NCBI GenBank assembly: GCA_025618425.1
Contig: CM046847.1
Location: forward strand, 5,900,441 to 5,964,440
DNA from: Heliocidaris tuberculata
Taxonomy: Eukaryota > Echinodermata > Echinoidea > Camarodonta > Echinometridae
Length of the DNA: 64,000 nt
Reading direction: 5' to 3'
Under the pieces are notes generated by a model that was not told where the DNA came from, did not search any database, and worked only from the letters and a program-made list of their open reading frames with translations. Both the position numbers and the translations under genes were made by a program. Of the stretch, positions 25,401-37,396 are shown in pieces. Positions within the stretch are counted from its first letter, which is position 1. Every line of letters begins with the position of its first letter.

Positions 25401-28400
25401 GCATAAATTAGCGTAATTTTACATGAAGATGTGGTTTGAATCGATGTGTCCTGTGAGAAAAAATGAAGCTATTATCCTAACAAGTACATCTGCAAAGTTT
25501 GGTGTTTTTTTGTGAACTCTTTCCCCAAAACTCAAAAATATCCATGAACTTAACAGGTCTGACTGTAGTAGACTTAATGAATTACAATAACAATTTAATT
25601 ATTGGCAATACTTGTATTCAAAGTTCTTTTAATTACAAGTTATGGGGCTTTGTTTCTTTGAAGAAAAAAATCAACTTTCATCTGTTTAGTTTGGGATGCA
25701 GGAAACTAAAGAGAGAAAAAAATAGTCGAAGGAGGAAAAGTCAAGAAGAAGAAGAGCAAGTTTGGAAAAAGAAGATTACTTAAAGGAGAATGAAACCCTG
25801 GGGAAATATCCATTTTAATGAAAAGAGAGGATAGAGAGAAGCAATTTTTAAAAAGTTCCATCAAAATCTGTTACGAAATGAAAAATTTATGAAAGTTTGA
25901 AAAGTCTCAATTTACTTTCTATGGCGATCCTCAAATTGGCAATGTTGCTTCAAAATGGCAGGTTTTGTAGTATAGCTCTCAATATGTTTTGTACATAAAA
26001 TTTCATATTTTCTCCATTATCTCTAAAGATGCTGCTTGTCTTTTTGTAAACTCAACATATGTTGTGTCAAATACATTTTCCCATGATATATCTTGAGCTA
26101 AGGAGAAAAGCTGCACCTTGAGAGATAATGGGGAAAATATGAAATTTTGTGTACAAAACATATGGAGAGTTACTACTAAACCTGTCACTTTGAAACAACA
26201 TTGCCAGTTTGAGGATCACCATAGAAAGTAAATTGAGACTTTCAAACTTTCATAACTTTCTCATTTCGTAACCGATCTTGATGGAACTTTTTAAAATTGC
26301 TTCTCTCTATCCTCTCTTTTCATTAAAATGGATTTTTCCCCAGGGTTTCATTGTCCTTTAAAAACGAGTTGAACGAAACATAGCCGTAAATTATACATGT
26401 CTGTCTAAAACTGAGACTCCATTGAAGCTCAATTCATAATGATGCTGGGACACGTCATTGTTAAGATTTTTTGGTAATTGGTTCAGTGAAGCTTGCCGGA
26501 TCTCCTGCAAATAGCTTTATAATGCTTTGATGGAACCTGTCACTATTTAACTGTAATTCAATCGGGATAACGTCCTGGATCGTAACATGCATGTATCGGC
26601 TTGAACTATATCCTGTTGTGTCTATGGCTAATTGGATGATATCTTGTTTGAAACGTGATAGATCTTTTATTGCATGTTGTAGAGTGATTATGCAATTTTT
26701 TGTTTGTACGTGCAGAGATGTAATGAGATTTGAAGATGATGGAGCGATCTTAAGTAGACTGAAAACCCACAGTAATACAAAATCTTTTATAGTATGATAT
26801 GTTTGTGATTGATTGATTGATGGAATTGGATGGGGAAAAAAATGATTGGTCAGTTTGTTGGTTGATTGGTCAATATATTGTTACGATCCAAAATCCTCAA
26901 AAGATAAGAACCGAACAAAAGATATTAACTTTAGATGATACGTAGTTTCTTTTAATATCTACAAATATTGAGACATGAAAATAATACAAAAATTACAACT
27001 ATTAAGCCTACATTTAGTACATGTACTTAAATTAGCAAAGACTTACAATTTCTTAGCTGGGGAAACTCCTTATCCACAGAATATGAATGCAAGGTATGAG
27101 TCCAGAATGTTCTTGAAGTGTAGAGTAAGTTGGTTGTTAATCACAGTAATAATCCAAAGTATAAATCCAAATTGTATGGTGTCAAACTGGTAAAAGAAGA
27201 TTCCAGAAGATCTAGTCGAAAAATGTCCAAGATAATTCAGGAAGTCATCGATTTCGATGATGATGTTGATCACGATGTCGATCACGATGTCGATGATGAT
27301 GTCGACCACGATGTCAATAACGATGTTGACTGCGATGTCAATAATGATGTCCAAGATTGAGTCCAAGATAAGGTCCAAGACAATTTCCACAGGTTGATAT
27401 CAATACAATCAATATCAGATGGTGTTAACTGAGAACTTATGCAATATATGCTCCACGATGTAGTCAGGATATAAATTCTGAAATTTCTGTGGAAGCTCCC
27501 AGCTTATATACAATCTCAACCTTTAATTAGAATTTTCTACCTTCTACTACAACATTCATGAAGGTTTGGAACTTTCTTGTAAGTTCCACATAATTCTAGT
27601 TGTAACAAACAAAAGAAGGGGATTCCAATGAGCTATTTATAGACTCATTGCAATGTTTCACTCTTACTAAGAAGTTCATGCAAAGGTCAGGTAAACAACA
27701 TGTTCCAGCAGGTAATTACATTGTTACTAGCATACAGTACATCAGACATAATGTAATAATCTAGAATGATCTTCCTCTACTGGATGTGCATTATGTAATC
27801 TGTGATTAATGATTCTTTCACTGTTACAGAGTACACTGACTTTTACATCTGAATAATGATTTCTCTTCTAGAAATTTCTGTGTTCATAAATACATAAAGA
27901 AAACTGGAAAATAACTTCCTTCCAGAAGATTCTTCAATTATATAACAATATTGATTGAAAGGTTTGATTAATTTATAGCTTGTTTGACTGTTTGCTACCT
28001 TAATTGATGGATTAGTTGGTTGATTGGTTAGTTGGATAATTACTGATTGGTTGAATTATGAATTGACTGGCTGGTTATTGATTCTTGTCTTGCTTGTTGG
28101 ATTGATTAGTTACTTGATGACTTTAGACTTTCTCAACCTCAAATGTTTAGTCATCTAGTACAGCATATACCTAAAATTATTCCAAGCACCTAAAGGACCT
28201 ATGACTTGGAACTTTATCCAATGAAAAGATAATTGAGGATTAATGTCTAAGTCTAACCCAAGAAATTTGCCAACTCTGGTTTTGAACGTTGGAGTGGGAC
28301 TTCCATGTTAAATGACCACAGTGGTTACCTCAGAGATTCCAATGAAGTTCATTATATGCAGTAGGCCTATACTTCTTTTGAGATGATATTAAAGGGAGCA

Positions 28401-29109
28401 TCTGACTTGTTTACATAGTCATTAAAATAGTAGAATTGCCTTGGGAAGAAAAACTGCCTTGGAAAGAAAGATAGCCCTGAGAGATTTTTTTTAAATTTAA
28501 AATAATCAATGATTAGTAAAGGGAATACCTAAGGATCATTTTCAAAATGAATAATAACATTTCTATTCAACTGCAGTATATACAGTGTGAGTCAATAAAA
28601 AGGAAACCCATATCCAAACCCTTATATTATTAGAATCAAGTGACATTGCTTAAATATCTTGTAATGGTGTGATGCTTGATAATGTCTTCTTTAATCTGAT
28701 ACCCTGTGGTTCAGATAACCCTAATATTAGAGATATCATTATAAGTAAAGGAATACCATTGTCACCATCATTTAACTGGTAGTTATGCTGTACATTTAAG
28801 GTTTGTTCATTCTAGGTTTTGAGTTTATACCTTATCATAGAAAATTGTTCATACACATATAATTGACTTTGTAAGTTTAATAACTGAATCTTTCGAGATT
28901 TAGATAATCACCAATTGAAAATGCTATAGAACAGATAGAAACAAATGCCCTGTAGATGTAGGAATACATATATCTCAATACCTCATGCAGTATAGTAATT
29001 GTTGAAAAGCTTGTTGAAAGCATATTCAGTCGAAATGTCATGTTATTCAGTACAATAATGACAGTTTCAATTGTTGAGTGAAACTTTGATTCTCTCCCTC
29101 TCTCCGCAC

Positions 29110-29149
<40 letters not shown>

Positions 29150-32100
29150 TTTTCTTACTCCCTGTCTCTCCACCCCACCGTATGCATGCTGATTGGTTGG
29201 GAAATTTGCTGCAACTATTCACTAATCAGTACCACTTCCTTATTATCGCCTTCTTCGAAGCAAGAGAAGTGAGAAAAGTTTGGTTTAACCAAGAGGAGCC
29301 ATATCTTACCAAGAGACTGTTGACAATGCTGCAAGAACACCTGCTTTCCAAATTCCTACATTGTCCTCATGGAGACTCGAGTACTGTCGAGATAGCTGGG
29401 ATGGGAAATTGAACAATTAGGAGTTTGGGAGAGACACACAGCTGATAGCTTAGAACTTGATTAGGTTTCGAGGAAGCAATCACTAATGCTTGGATCCTGA
29501 GGGAGTGTGCTACAGCGGTTTGCAGTTTGCTTTGGTGTTCAAAGGCTGTTTGGGACTGTATTGTTGTGCACAGGATAACATCTTTTGTTGAAATTTGTAG
29601 CACATATTACTCAATAGCTTTTGGATTTGTAGTACACTGTACAGACTGTGGACAGTCACCTTCAGGTATTGGATACTCCTGTCCAGCAGATGATCTTTCA
29701 TTTTTACATCTTGTCAATAGAATCTGCACTCCAGTATCTAGATACTGCCACTGGGACAATAGGCTTTGGAGCAATATACACCGTTATGTTCTGTGTGATC
29801 TGGCAAAGTTCATTTTTTTCTCTTTAGTTATGTATAGCTGGTCTTTGAAACATTTCTGTTGACATTTTATGCAAGAAGTAAAAAATGCAGTTTTGGGCAA
29901 GTTTGCTGATACAGGAGGAAACTGATTGTTTATGGAAGCCTATATGTGTTGATGTAACATTGAAAAATTAGCATATATGCCAGTCTGTTGTGGGACACAT
30001 TTGGATAAACTGTGTGTAGAAAGGAGATTTTTTTTTCAACCGTTTGTTGTACAAACAAGGAAGAATAATCAGTAGCTCTACAGTAAAATGCCGGATCCCT
30101 TTTTAGGGCCTGCTGGATTTTGTAAGATTTCCCCTTTTGGAACATTGCCATTATTTTTGTACCTTCTGTAAACTTGACTTTATTAATTTTTTTTCTGCCT
30201 GCTTTTTAAAGAAATGGCATTAACTTTGATGTCATGTGACCTTGGGCACAATGAGTGATGAAACAGTGAACCTGACAAGCTTGTCTTATAGGATCATGTG
30301 GTACTAAACAATGGGACTTCTTCAGGGTCCTAGATCCTGAATTTATGCCTGCTGTATTACAGGTTCTACCCCAATCTCTGTTGTTGCAACATAGTCTCAA
30401 ATCTATCAGTTGTTGTTTGGAGATTGTCTTTGCATTATATCTTATTGGAATACAATGAAAGCTTTATTTTTTTGGATATATCCTATGGAGAGTTTAAACT
30501 GTACTGTCCAAGAATTCTTCTTCATTTATTTGTTGTGTGCAGATACCTAGTCATTTCTTGTGATTGTGCTTGTATCCAAACAGGAGAACTTATTGAATTG
30601 TGCTTTTCTTTTTCAAAAGATTTTGTTGATGTTGTTGCTACAAGACTAATTGCTTTCGATATGCTTTAGAAGGATCTTCTACAGGAAGTTTGTGATCTAC
30701 TGAACTTTTGTATTGTCTGAGCCCTCCAGGGTATGTTTCAAGACAATTAATGCTCAGGAAAATTTAAGATAGTTAGAGACTAATTAATGGCAGTGGCAAA
30801 GCATCAGAGACAAATTAAGGACTTGATTGATTACAGAAGACATCCATGATATATGTTAACGACTGCAGTTTCTATGAGTGAAGACAAATCAGCAGTTATC
30901 CATCGGAGCTAGAGTGAAGAGTACTTACGGACAGAACACAAGAGCAAGGCTTTTAAAGTGTCTTTAGTGAATAATCCTGAAGTGGCTTTCAATATATGTC
31001 TTTATGGAGTAGCAATTCGGATGAAATTAAGAAACTAAAGCTGTCTCTTGAGTGAACAAATGGATATTATAGTAATTTTCTATTGATAATTTGGAATCTT
31101 GAAAAATATTGAGGATTGCAGATTGTGATAAGCAGTGTTTATTTAAGCCTCTTGTTGCTGGAGAAGATTTACAACCATGCCAAGTGACATAGTAACCTTT
31201 TCATATGATGGATGTAAGTTAAAGTCACTATGATATAACTCCTACATACTTCTCTTGTTGCCACAGATTAGTTTGAGTAGAGTTTCATGATTCACAGAGG
31301 ATGACAGCATGTATCATTTCCATGAGAGGAAGATATTAATCACTTCATTTTCAAAATAAAAAGTTCATTTTCCCGATAATATCAGTTTTCATCATTTCTG
31401 GCGGCTTTATTCAGATGTTGATCCTTAAGGGAAAATGTGTCTATACTTCAATTAAGAGCTTTCCTCTTTCTTCTTAAGTAGCATATTCTTTTGACACATT
31501 TTGATAACTGGGTGTATAATATTGAAACATTTGCTTTTTACCAAGGTTTAAAATAATCTGTTATTCAAAGTTTAATGAAGGGTTCCATAAAAAAGGATCT
31601 TAAATAAAAAGGCATACCATAAATGAACAGTTGTGACTACCTACATACAATAATTTGTATTCCTACATGTACTCTTTAAATGTACAGGAGTGGAAATCAA
31701 TCAATCAATCAAACACATTTGGCAACTCCGTGATGTATCTTGCAAGCTCCTCTCCCATTTACCTAGTACAGAAAATTGCATAAATTTTCATTTTCTCAGT
31801 TTCTGATGAAGGAATAGATTTGTTTCATATGGGTTTTGTGTAAACACATATGAGCTATGATTATATCTAAGGTGCATGTATGTTTGAATATGTTCTTTAG
31901 AGAAAATGAGGTACAGAGCAAATGGGAGAGGAGCTCGCAAGATACTAGTGCGTCACGGAGTTGCCAAGTTGTGTTTGATTGATTACAACTTCAAAAATTC
32001 ATGATTTTTTTATTTCTTATTGTATTTTGCTCAAACCTTCACAGTTCTGTTTTTTTTTCTGCTTCTTTTAAAACCAACTTGTAATCGGGATGGACTTTCC

Positions 32101-35100
32101 CTTTAAGAGTAATATCAGGATAACTTTATTTTGGAATGGAAATCCCTGCTCAAAATAATGAAATTCACCTTTGAAAGAGGAAAATTGGATTCAGCTTCAA
32201 AACAAAGGGATCCCTAATGACTCTGAAAAGAGCGGATTTCCACTCCTCTACACTAAGAGAAGTACATGTACAGACTATTCTTTTGACTGTACAATTAACG
32301 GTGGGTGAAATAATACAGTAGGTCAAAGTTCTTGGCTGCTGTCAATGCATCCCACTGCTGCCACCACTTTATGATAATATGAAACCTGTCAAATTATATT
32401 TGCTTACTGCTAAAATTTATTTATGTCCACAGCTTGTACTTGTCCAAGCATGCATGTATCATTTTGTGACCAGCATTATGCAATGATGATTGGCAGTATT
32501 TTAACTATCTCTGAATTATCATTGATAATGATATGTTTCTCCTTTTAGGTGCCCATAGTATATTTTTTTTCTCCACAGTGCATCCCAGAAAAAAATTAAC
32601 AATCAGAAAAAGTCTCCCCAAATAAATATTTCAAAACATTTGAAGCAAAATTTCATACCCGTGAATAGCTTAGAGTCTCTTCTATTACATGACACCTAAA
32701 GGTGAGCTGATATTTTATGCTTGAGTGAGCAAAGGCCACTTTATTTTGTGAAAAGGTGCAAAATCCAAACTTGACAAGAATTGGTATTTGTTCTGGCTGG
32801 TATCAGCGAAGTTGAGAGTCATGAATTAAAAGGCTTATAGATTTTCATATTTTGATCAATAATGACAATTTATGAAAGAACAGGTTCTGTTCTCTGTATG
32901 TCCTTACATATCTCATCAATATTTTTATGCTTCAGTGAGCAATTAACTACTTTATTGAATATTTTGAAGTAAATTAGTTTTGACAAGGTTTTAATTCAAG
33001 CTGGCTTTCTCAGTCAACCATACAGTTTTGATGAGATATGTAAGCACATACAGAAAACAAAACCTATTCTTTCATAAATTGCCTTTTAATGATCATTTAT
33101 GAAAGTTTCTAAGGGTTTAAAGACTCAACTTTGTTGATACCATCAACCATGGATTTTGCATCATTTCACAATAATGGGTTTTGCTCACTCAAGTGTAAAA
33201 TATTGTTAGATTTTTTGGTGTCATTTTATAGGAGGGAATGTAAGCTATCCATAGGTATGAAAACTTTATGAACATATTTTGAAATGTTCATTTGGGGAGA
33301 TTTTTTCCAACCGCCCACTTTTCAATGGTTCTCAAATTTGCTAATACCAGCCAGAACAAAATACTAATTTTTGTCAAGTCTGGATTTTGCACCCTTTTGC
33401 AAAAGTCGCTTTTGTTCACTTGAGCTTAGAATATTGACAGATTTTTTGTCTCATTTTGTAGAAGAGACCCTAAGCTATCTACAGGTATGAAAATTTCCTA
33501 CAAATATTTTGAATTATTTATTTTGGGAAACTTTTTCTGACTGTTAACTTTTTTTTGGATGCACTGTAGATGTCATGCTCTGTGATTTTTTTTTCTAAGA
33601 TCGCTTGAGGACCTGGGGCCAGTTTTTCGAAACTGTCATTAAGTTCATGGACATCCCACTGAAACATGTGTTAATTCTATAACACACGTTGCTATGGAGT
33701 GTCCAAGAATTTAGACTTATGGTTTCTAGAAACTGGCCCCAGGACCTCAATCAGCATTGAAATATGATTCCTTCATCTTGACGATTTCTGTTTCCAATCA
33801 TAATAGCACCAAGCAGTATTGTATTGTACAACTTGAAATAGTGTGTTGACAATAATGTATCTTCTGATGACAAATTTGGGGTTATTTGTTTTTCTGCGAT
33901 GCTTATAGTGGTTAATATTCTCTCCTTTTAGGTGCTCACGACATCCTGCTGCGAGATGTCGTGCATTCTGGGTTCCTTTAAGATGGTCTTAGATCAATAC
34001 TACAACCAGTATTAAAATATGATTCCCTCATCTTGATTATGATTTTATGATTTCAGTCATACAACTTGAAATGTACAGCACCAAGCACTGTTGTATTCAG
34101 TGGCGTAGATACGCACACACTTTCTGTTGTTAGTGGGGGGGGGATGGTGAAAAGATCATCCCCCCCCCCACTAACAATGGATAATTATGCGCGTCTACGC
34201 CCGTGATTGTATTGCACAACTTGAAATAGTGGGTTGACAACAAAGTATCTTCTGATGACAAACTTGAGGGTTTTTTTTTTCTTTGATGCTAATAGCGGTT
34301 AATGTTATCTCCTTTTAGGTGCTCACGACATCCTGCTGCGAGATGTCATGCACTGTGGCTTCCTCTACAAGAAGGCCCAGGACAGGAAGGTGGATGTACT
34401 GGGGGAGGTCGGGGAGCAGGTGGGAAGGGTTCTGGGGTTCCAGGACCGGTCCCGCAGGTGGCAGCTACGCTACGTCATCATCTATCAGCACTATGTATTG
34501 TACTTCAGGGACGACAAGGCAAAGAAGCCACAGGGGGTGTTCTCTCTGACTGGCTATAACAGGTAGGGGTGGTTTGTTACTTGGTTTGATTTGATTTGAT
34601 TTGACTTCATTTGAACGGACAATTTTAGAAGTTGCATTCTTATTTCATGCAAAATTATTTATCAAGTGCCTTGTGAGAAAATATTTCATTTATGTATTAT
34701 GATTGGTATCTTGATAATAGATTCCTTGTCAAAGAAAGAAGGACAAAATATGTTGGTCAGATCAAAAGACATCAAAGATTCTTGCAAGGTACATGTAGGT
34801 AAATTTTAGAGTATTTGAAAATTCATATGTCTTAAACGAATATATGAAAATGCCAGAAAATACAATATTTGGTCAGTTCATTTAGTATAGTAAAACTAGC
34901 ACAAAAGATATTTATATGAAAAAAGAAAGAAATATACAGAATTATAAATGAAATTTAGTTGGTATCAGGTATTTCATTCTCTTTGTTATGCCAAGGAAGT
35001 ACATGTTAATCTAGTACTTGTAGGTTAGTATTTTATGGCCCTAGGTAATCAAGTATTACCAAAGAGTAAACATTATTAGCCAAAACCCTACTTTCCTGAT

Positions 35101-37356
35101 TAAAGCTGTTTTTTCAACCCCTAACCTAGTACTCTAATCAAAATGTTTTCAAAAAGTAATACATCTTTCGTACATGTATTTGAATGTCAGGGTCATGCGA
35201 GACGAGGCAGTTTCAGAGGAAAGAAAATGGTCATTCAAGATCATTGGTTTAAGATCAGATGCCAGAACATGGTACTTCAATGCAGCATCAGAGAAAGAAA
35301 TGAAGGTTGGTACTGCATGTCTTTTAATTCTTAAGGCCACTGCACACTCTAACCATCCATCGAGATGAAACTTGGTGGCCATGGCAATGACAGTATGCAG
35401 GGCTATGAAACCAAAATATTTCAAATCTTTCAGTTTCATGTCAAAGTTTAGACCGGTCAAATGACAGCTGAAATCAAAATAGCATGATTTTGCACGTCTT
35501 CTGATCACATGATCTTTACTTGCCTGGGAAAGGGATGGCCCCAACTTTTGGCCACTTCTGACTTTTGTCTACAGAGCAGGCTTGCAATACTCTGTAAAGT
35601 TGATTTGGGTATTCGTCTCTTAGCCAGGAAACCTTCGAGGTGTTAGTCATTTATATTTTGTTCTAGATGTATTTTTTGTAGTGTAATCTTAGTTGAATTG
35701 TATAAATGTTGAGTGGCCTTAATTTCTGACTATGTTGGGTACATTTTTTTCTGTCCATAGTGAACCAGCATGCCTTTGTATGTACATGCATGTCCTGTGT
35801 ATTCATATAATGACAGTTGGCCCCATAAACTTATCAGACATTTCTAAATTTCAGAATTTCTCAATTTTATAGGATTATTTGCCCCCAAAGTCACATATGA
35901 AGCCCTGTATTAATAGACCTCTTTAAAGTTGGATATTTTCTTTTTTTTTTCCTCTCTGAAATTGACTGGTAAGGGTTAAGTGGAAATATTAATTTCTTTG
36001 CTGAAGGCTCTATGACTCGGTCTTTGTTGACCACGATTTGGGTGAAATTGAAAAGGAGGGGTAAAGTTATCACTAACAGTGTGGCCCATCAGTAAGTTTT
36101 TGTAAGGTTCAAAGCTCTTTACAGTTATTGTGGCAAAAAGGAAATTGGAAAGAAACGTGTTAGATATAGTCTTATTAGGCATTCCATCAATGATTTCAGG
36201 TGAATTTTACTGTAAATATATGTCAAGAATGCTAGATCATGGCAATATACTGCCCTACGCTAGGACCATTCCACCCCGATGACTCCTCACACAACAATCT
36301 CAGGGCTTCGCATGGAGATAGCATGTGTGTCATTGCGTGTAGGTTTTGAATTTGTGTATGGTGTATAGTGCATGCTGCTATTGTTGGAAGTTTATATCCT
36401 TGACCCGGTATCTAAATTATTTTTTGCCTCTCATTTGTTTAATATCCCTTTTTAGGAGGTGAAATCTTCACAGCATCTTTTTATTGCTAATGTTATGCTA
36501 TTTTATCGACATAAATCCAAGAAATCTGACGAAAAGTTGGATGACTTACAAAAACTGCACATTACCTTTAAGTCACACTGAGAAATGACAATTCTTAACA
36601 AATGTTAAGAAAGGAGACATATTTGATCTACCATGGCTAACATATTTTTGTAATACTTGCCTACGTGATATTTTATCTCTTTTCTCTATCAAGTTTGTAC
36701 TTGAATCATAACCACATTAAAAAACAACAGCTAAGATTAACTGACCATGATGACGTGAAAAGGGTAAAACAATCTTATGTGAAGAACTTCATGACGAAAA
36801 AAATTTGTTATAATAAGAAAAGGAATTATTATTTTCCCCCGAATGTAAATGAGGAAATAAGGAAAAACCATCGCTAAGTACTTGATACTAGATTGATTAA
36901 TTAAGTTCTTACATTGTTTTTGGCTATTTATATATGTAGTAACGATTTGGCTATTTATACCTGTAGTTGTGAGAGGATGGCCATATTTAGAAAGAGTAAC
37001 GTGAGGGAACATGTGACTCTCAAACAAGCTAAGTGTACAACAATGCAGTACCTCTTTGCTCTGGCCTTCTTCAAAAGCTTCAGGAGTTGAAGTTTTGTGT
37101 TTCGTGAGAATATAGTTTAGTATGAAGTATCAGTCAACTCAAATAGGGGATGGAAGAAGTAAGAATAATGTTAAATAATTTAATCATGATAATGATATGA
37201 TAGTGATAAGGATAAGGATGATGATCATGATCATGATCAATAGTGATAATCATAAGGACAATGATGATGATGTTAATGATGACGACAATGATAGTAATGA
37301 TATGGATGATAATGATAATGATAACAATAATAGTATTAATGATAAGGACGATGTGT

Positions 37357-37396
<40 letters not shown>

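Larger units (their letters stand above)
33745..34350 (+). repeat. tandem duplication around the PH exon acceptor (unit about 265-280 bp)
   Basis: Sequence from AAATATGATTCC(T/C)TCATCTTGA through CAAGCA.T.TTGTATT, ACAACTTGAAATAGTG, TATCTTCTGATGACAAA and the acceptor appears twice, ahead of 33932 and ahead of 34319. The second unit carries a 109-bp hairpin insert (34098-34206). Without it, unit length is about 278 bases. Confidence 0.8.

Noticed and set aside
27070..27390. 106-codon Ile/Asp-rich minus-strand frame
   Set aside because: It is produced by the GATGTCGATCAC repeat within the candidate LTR.
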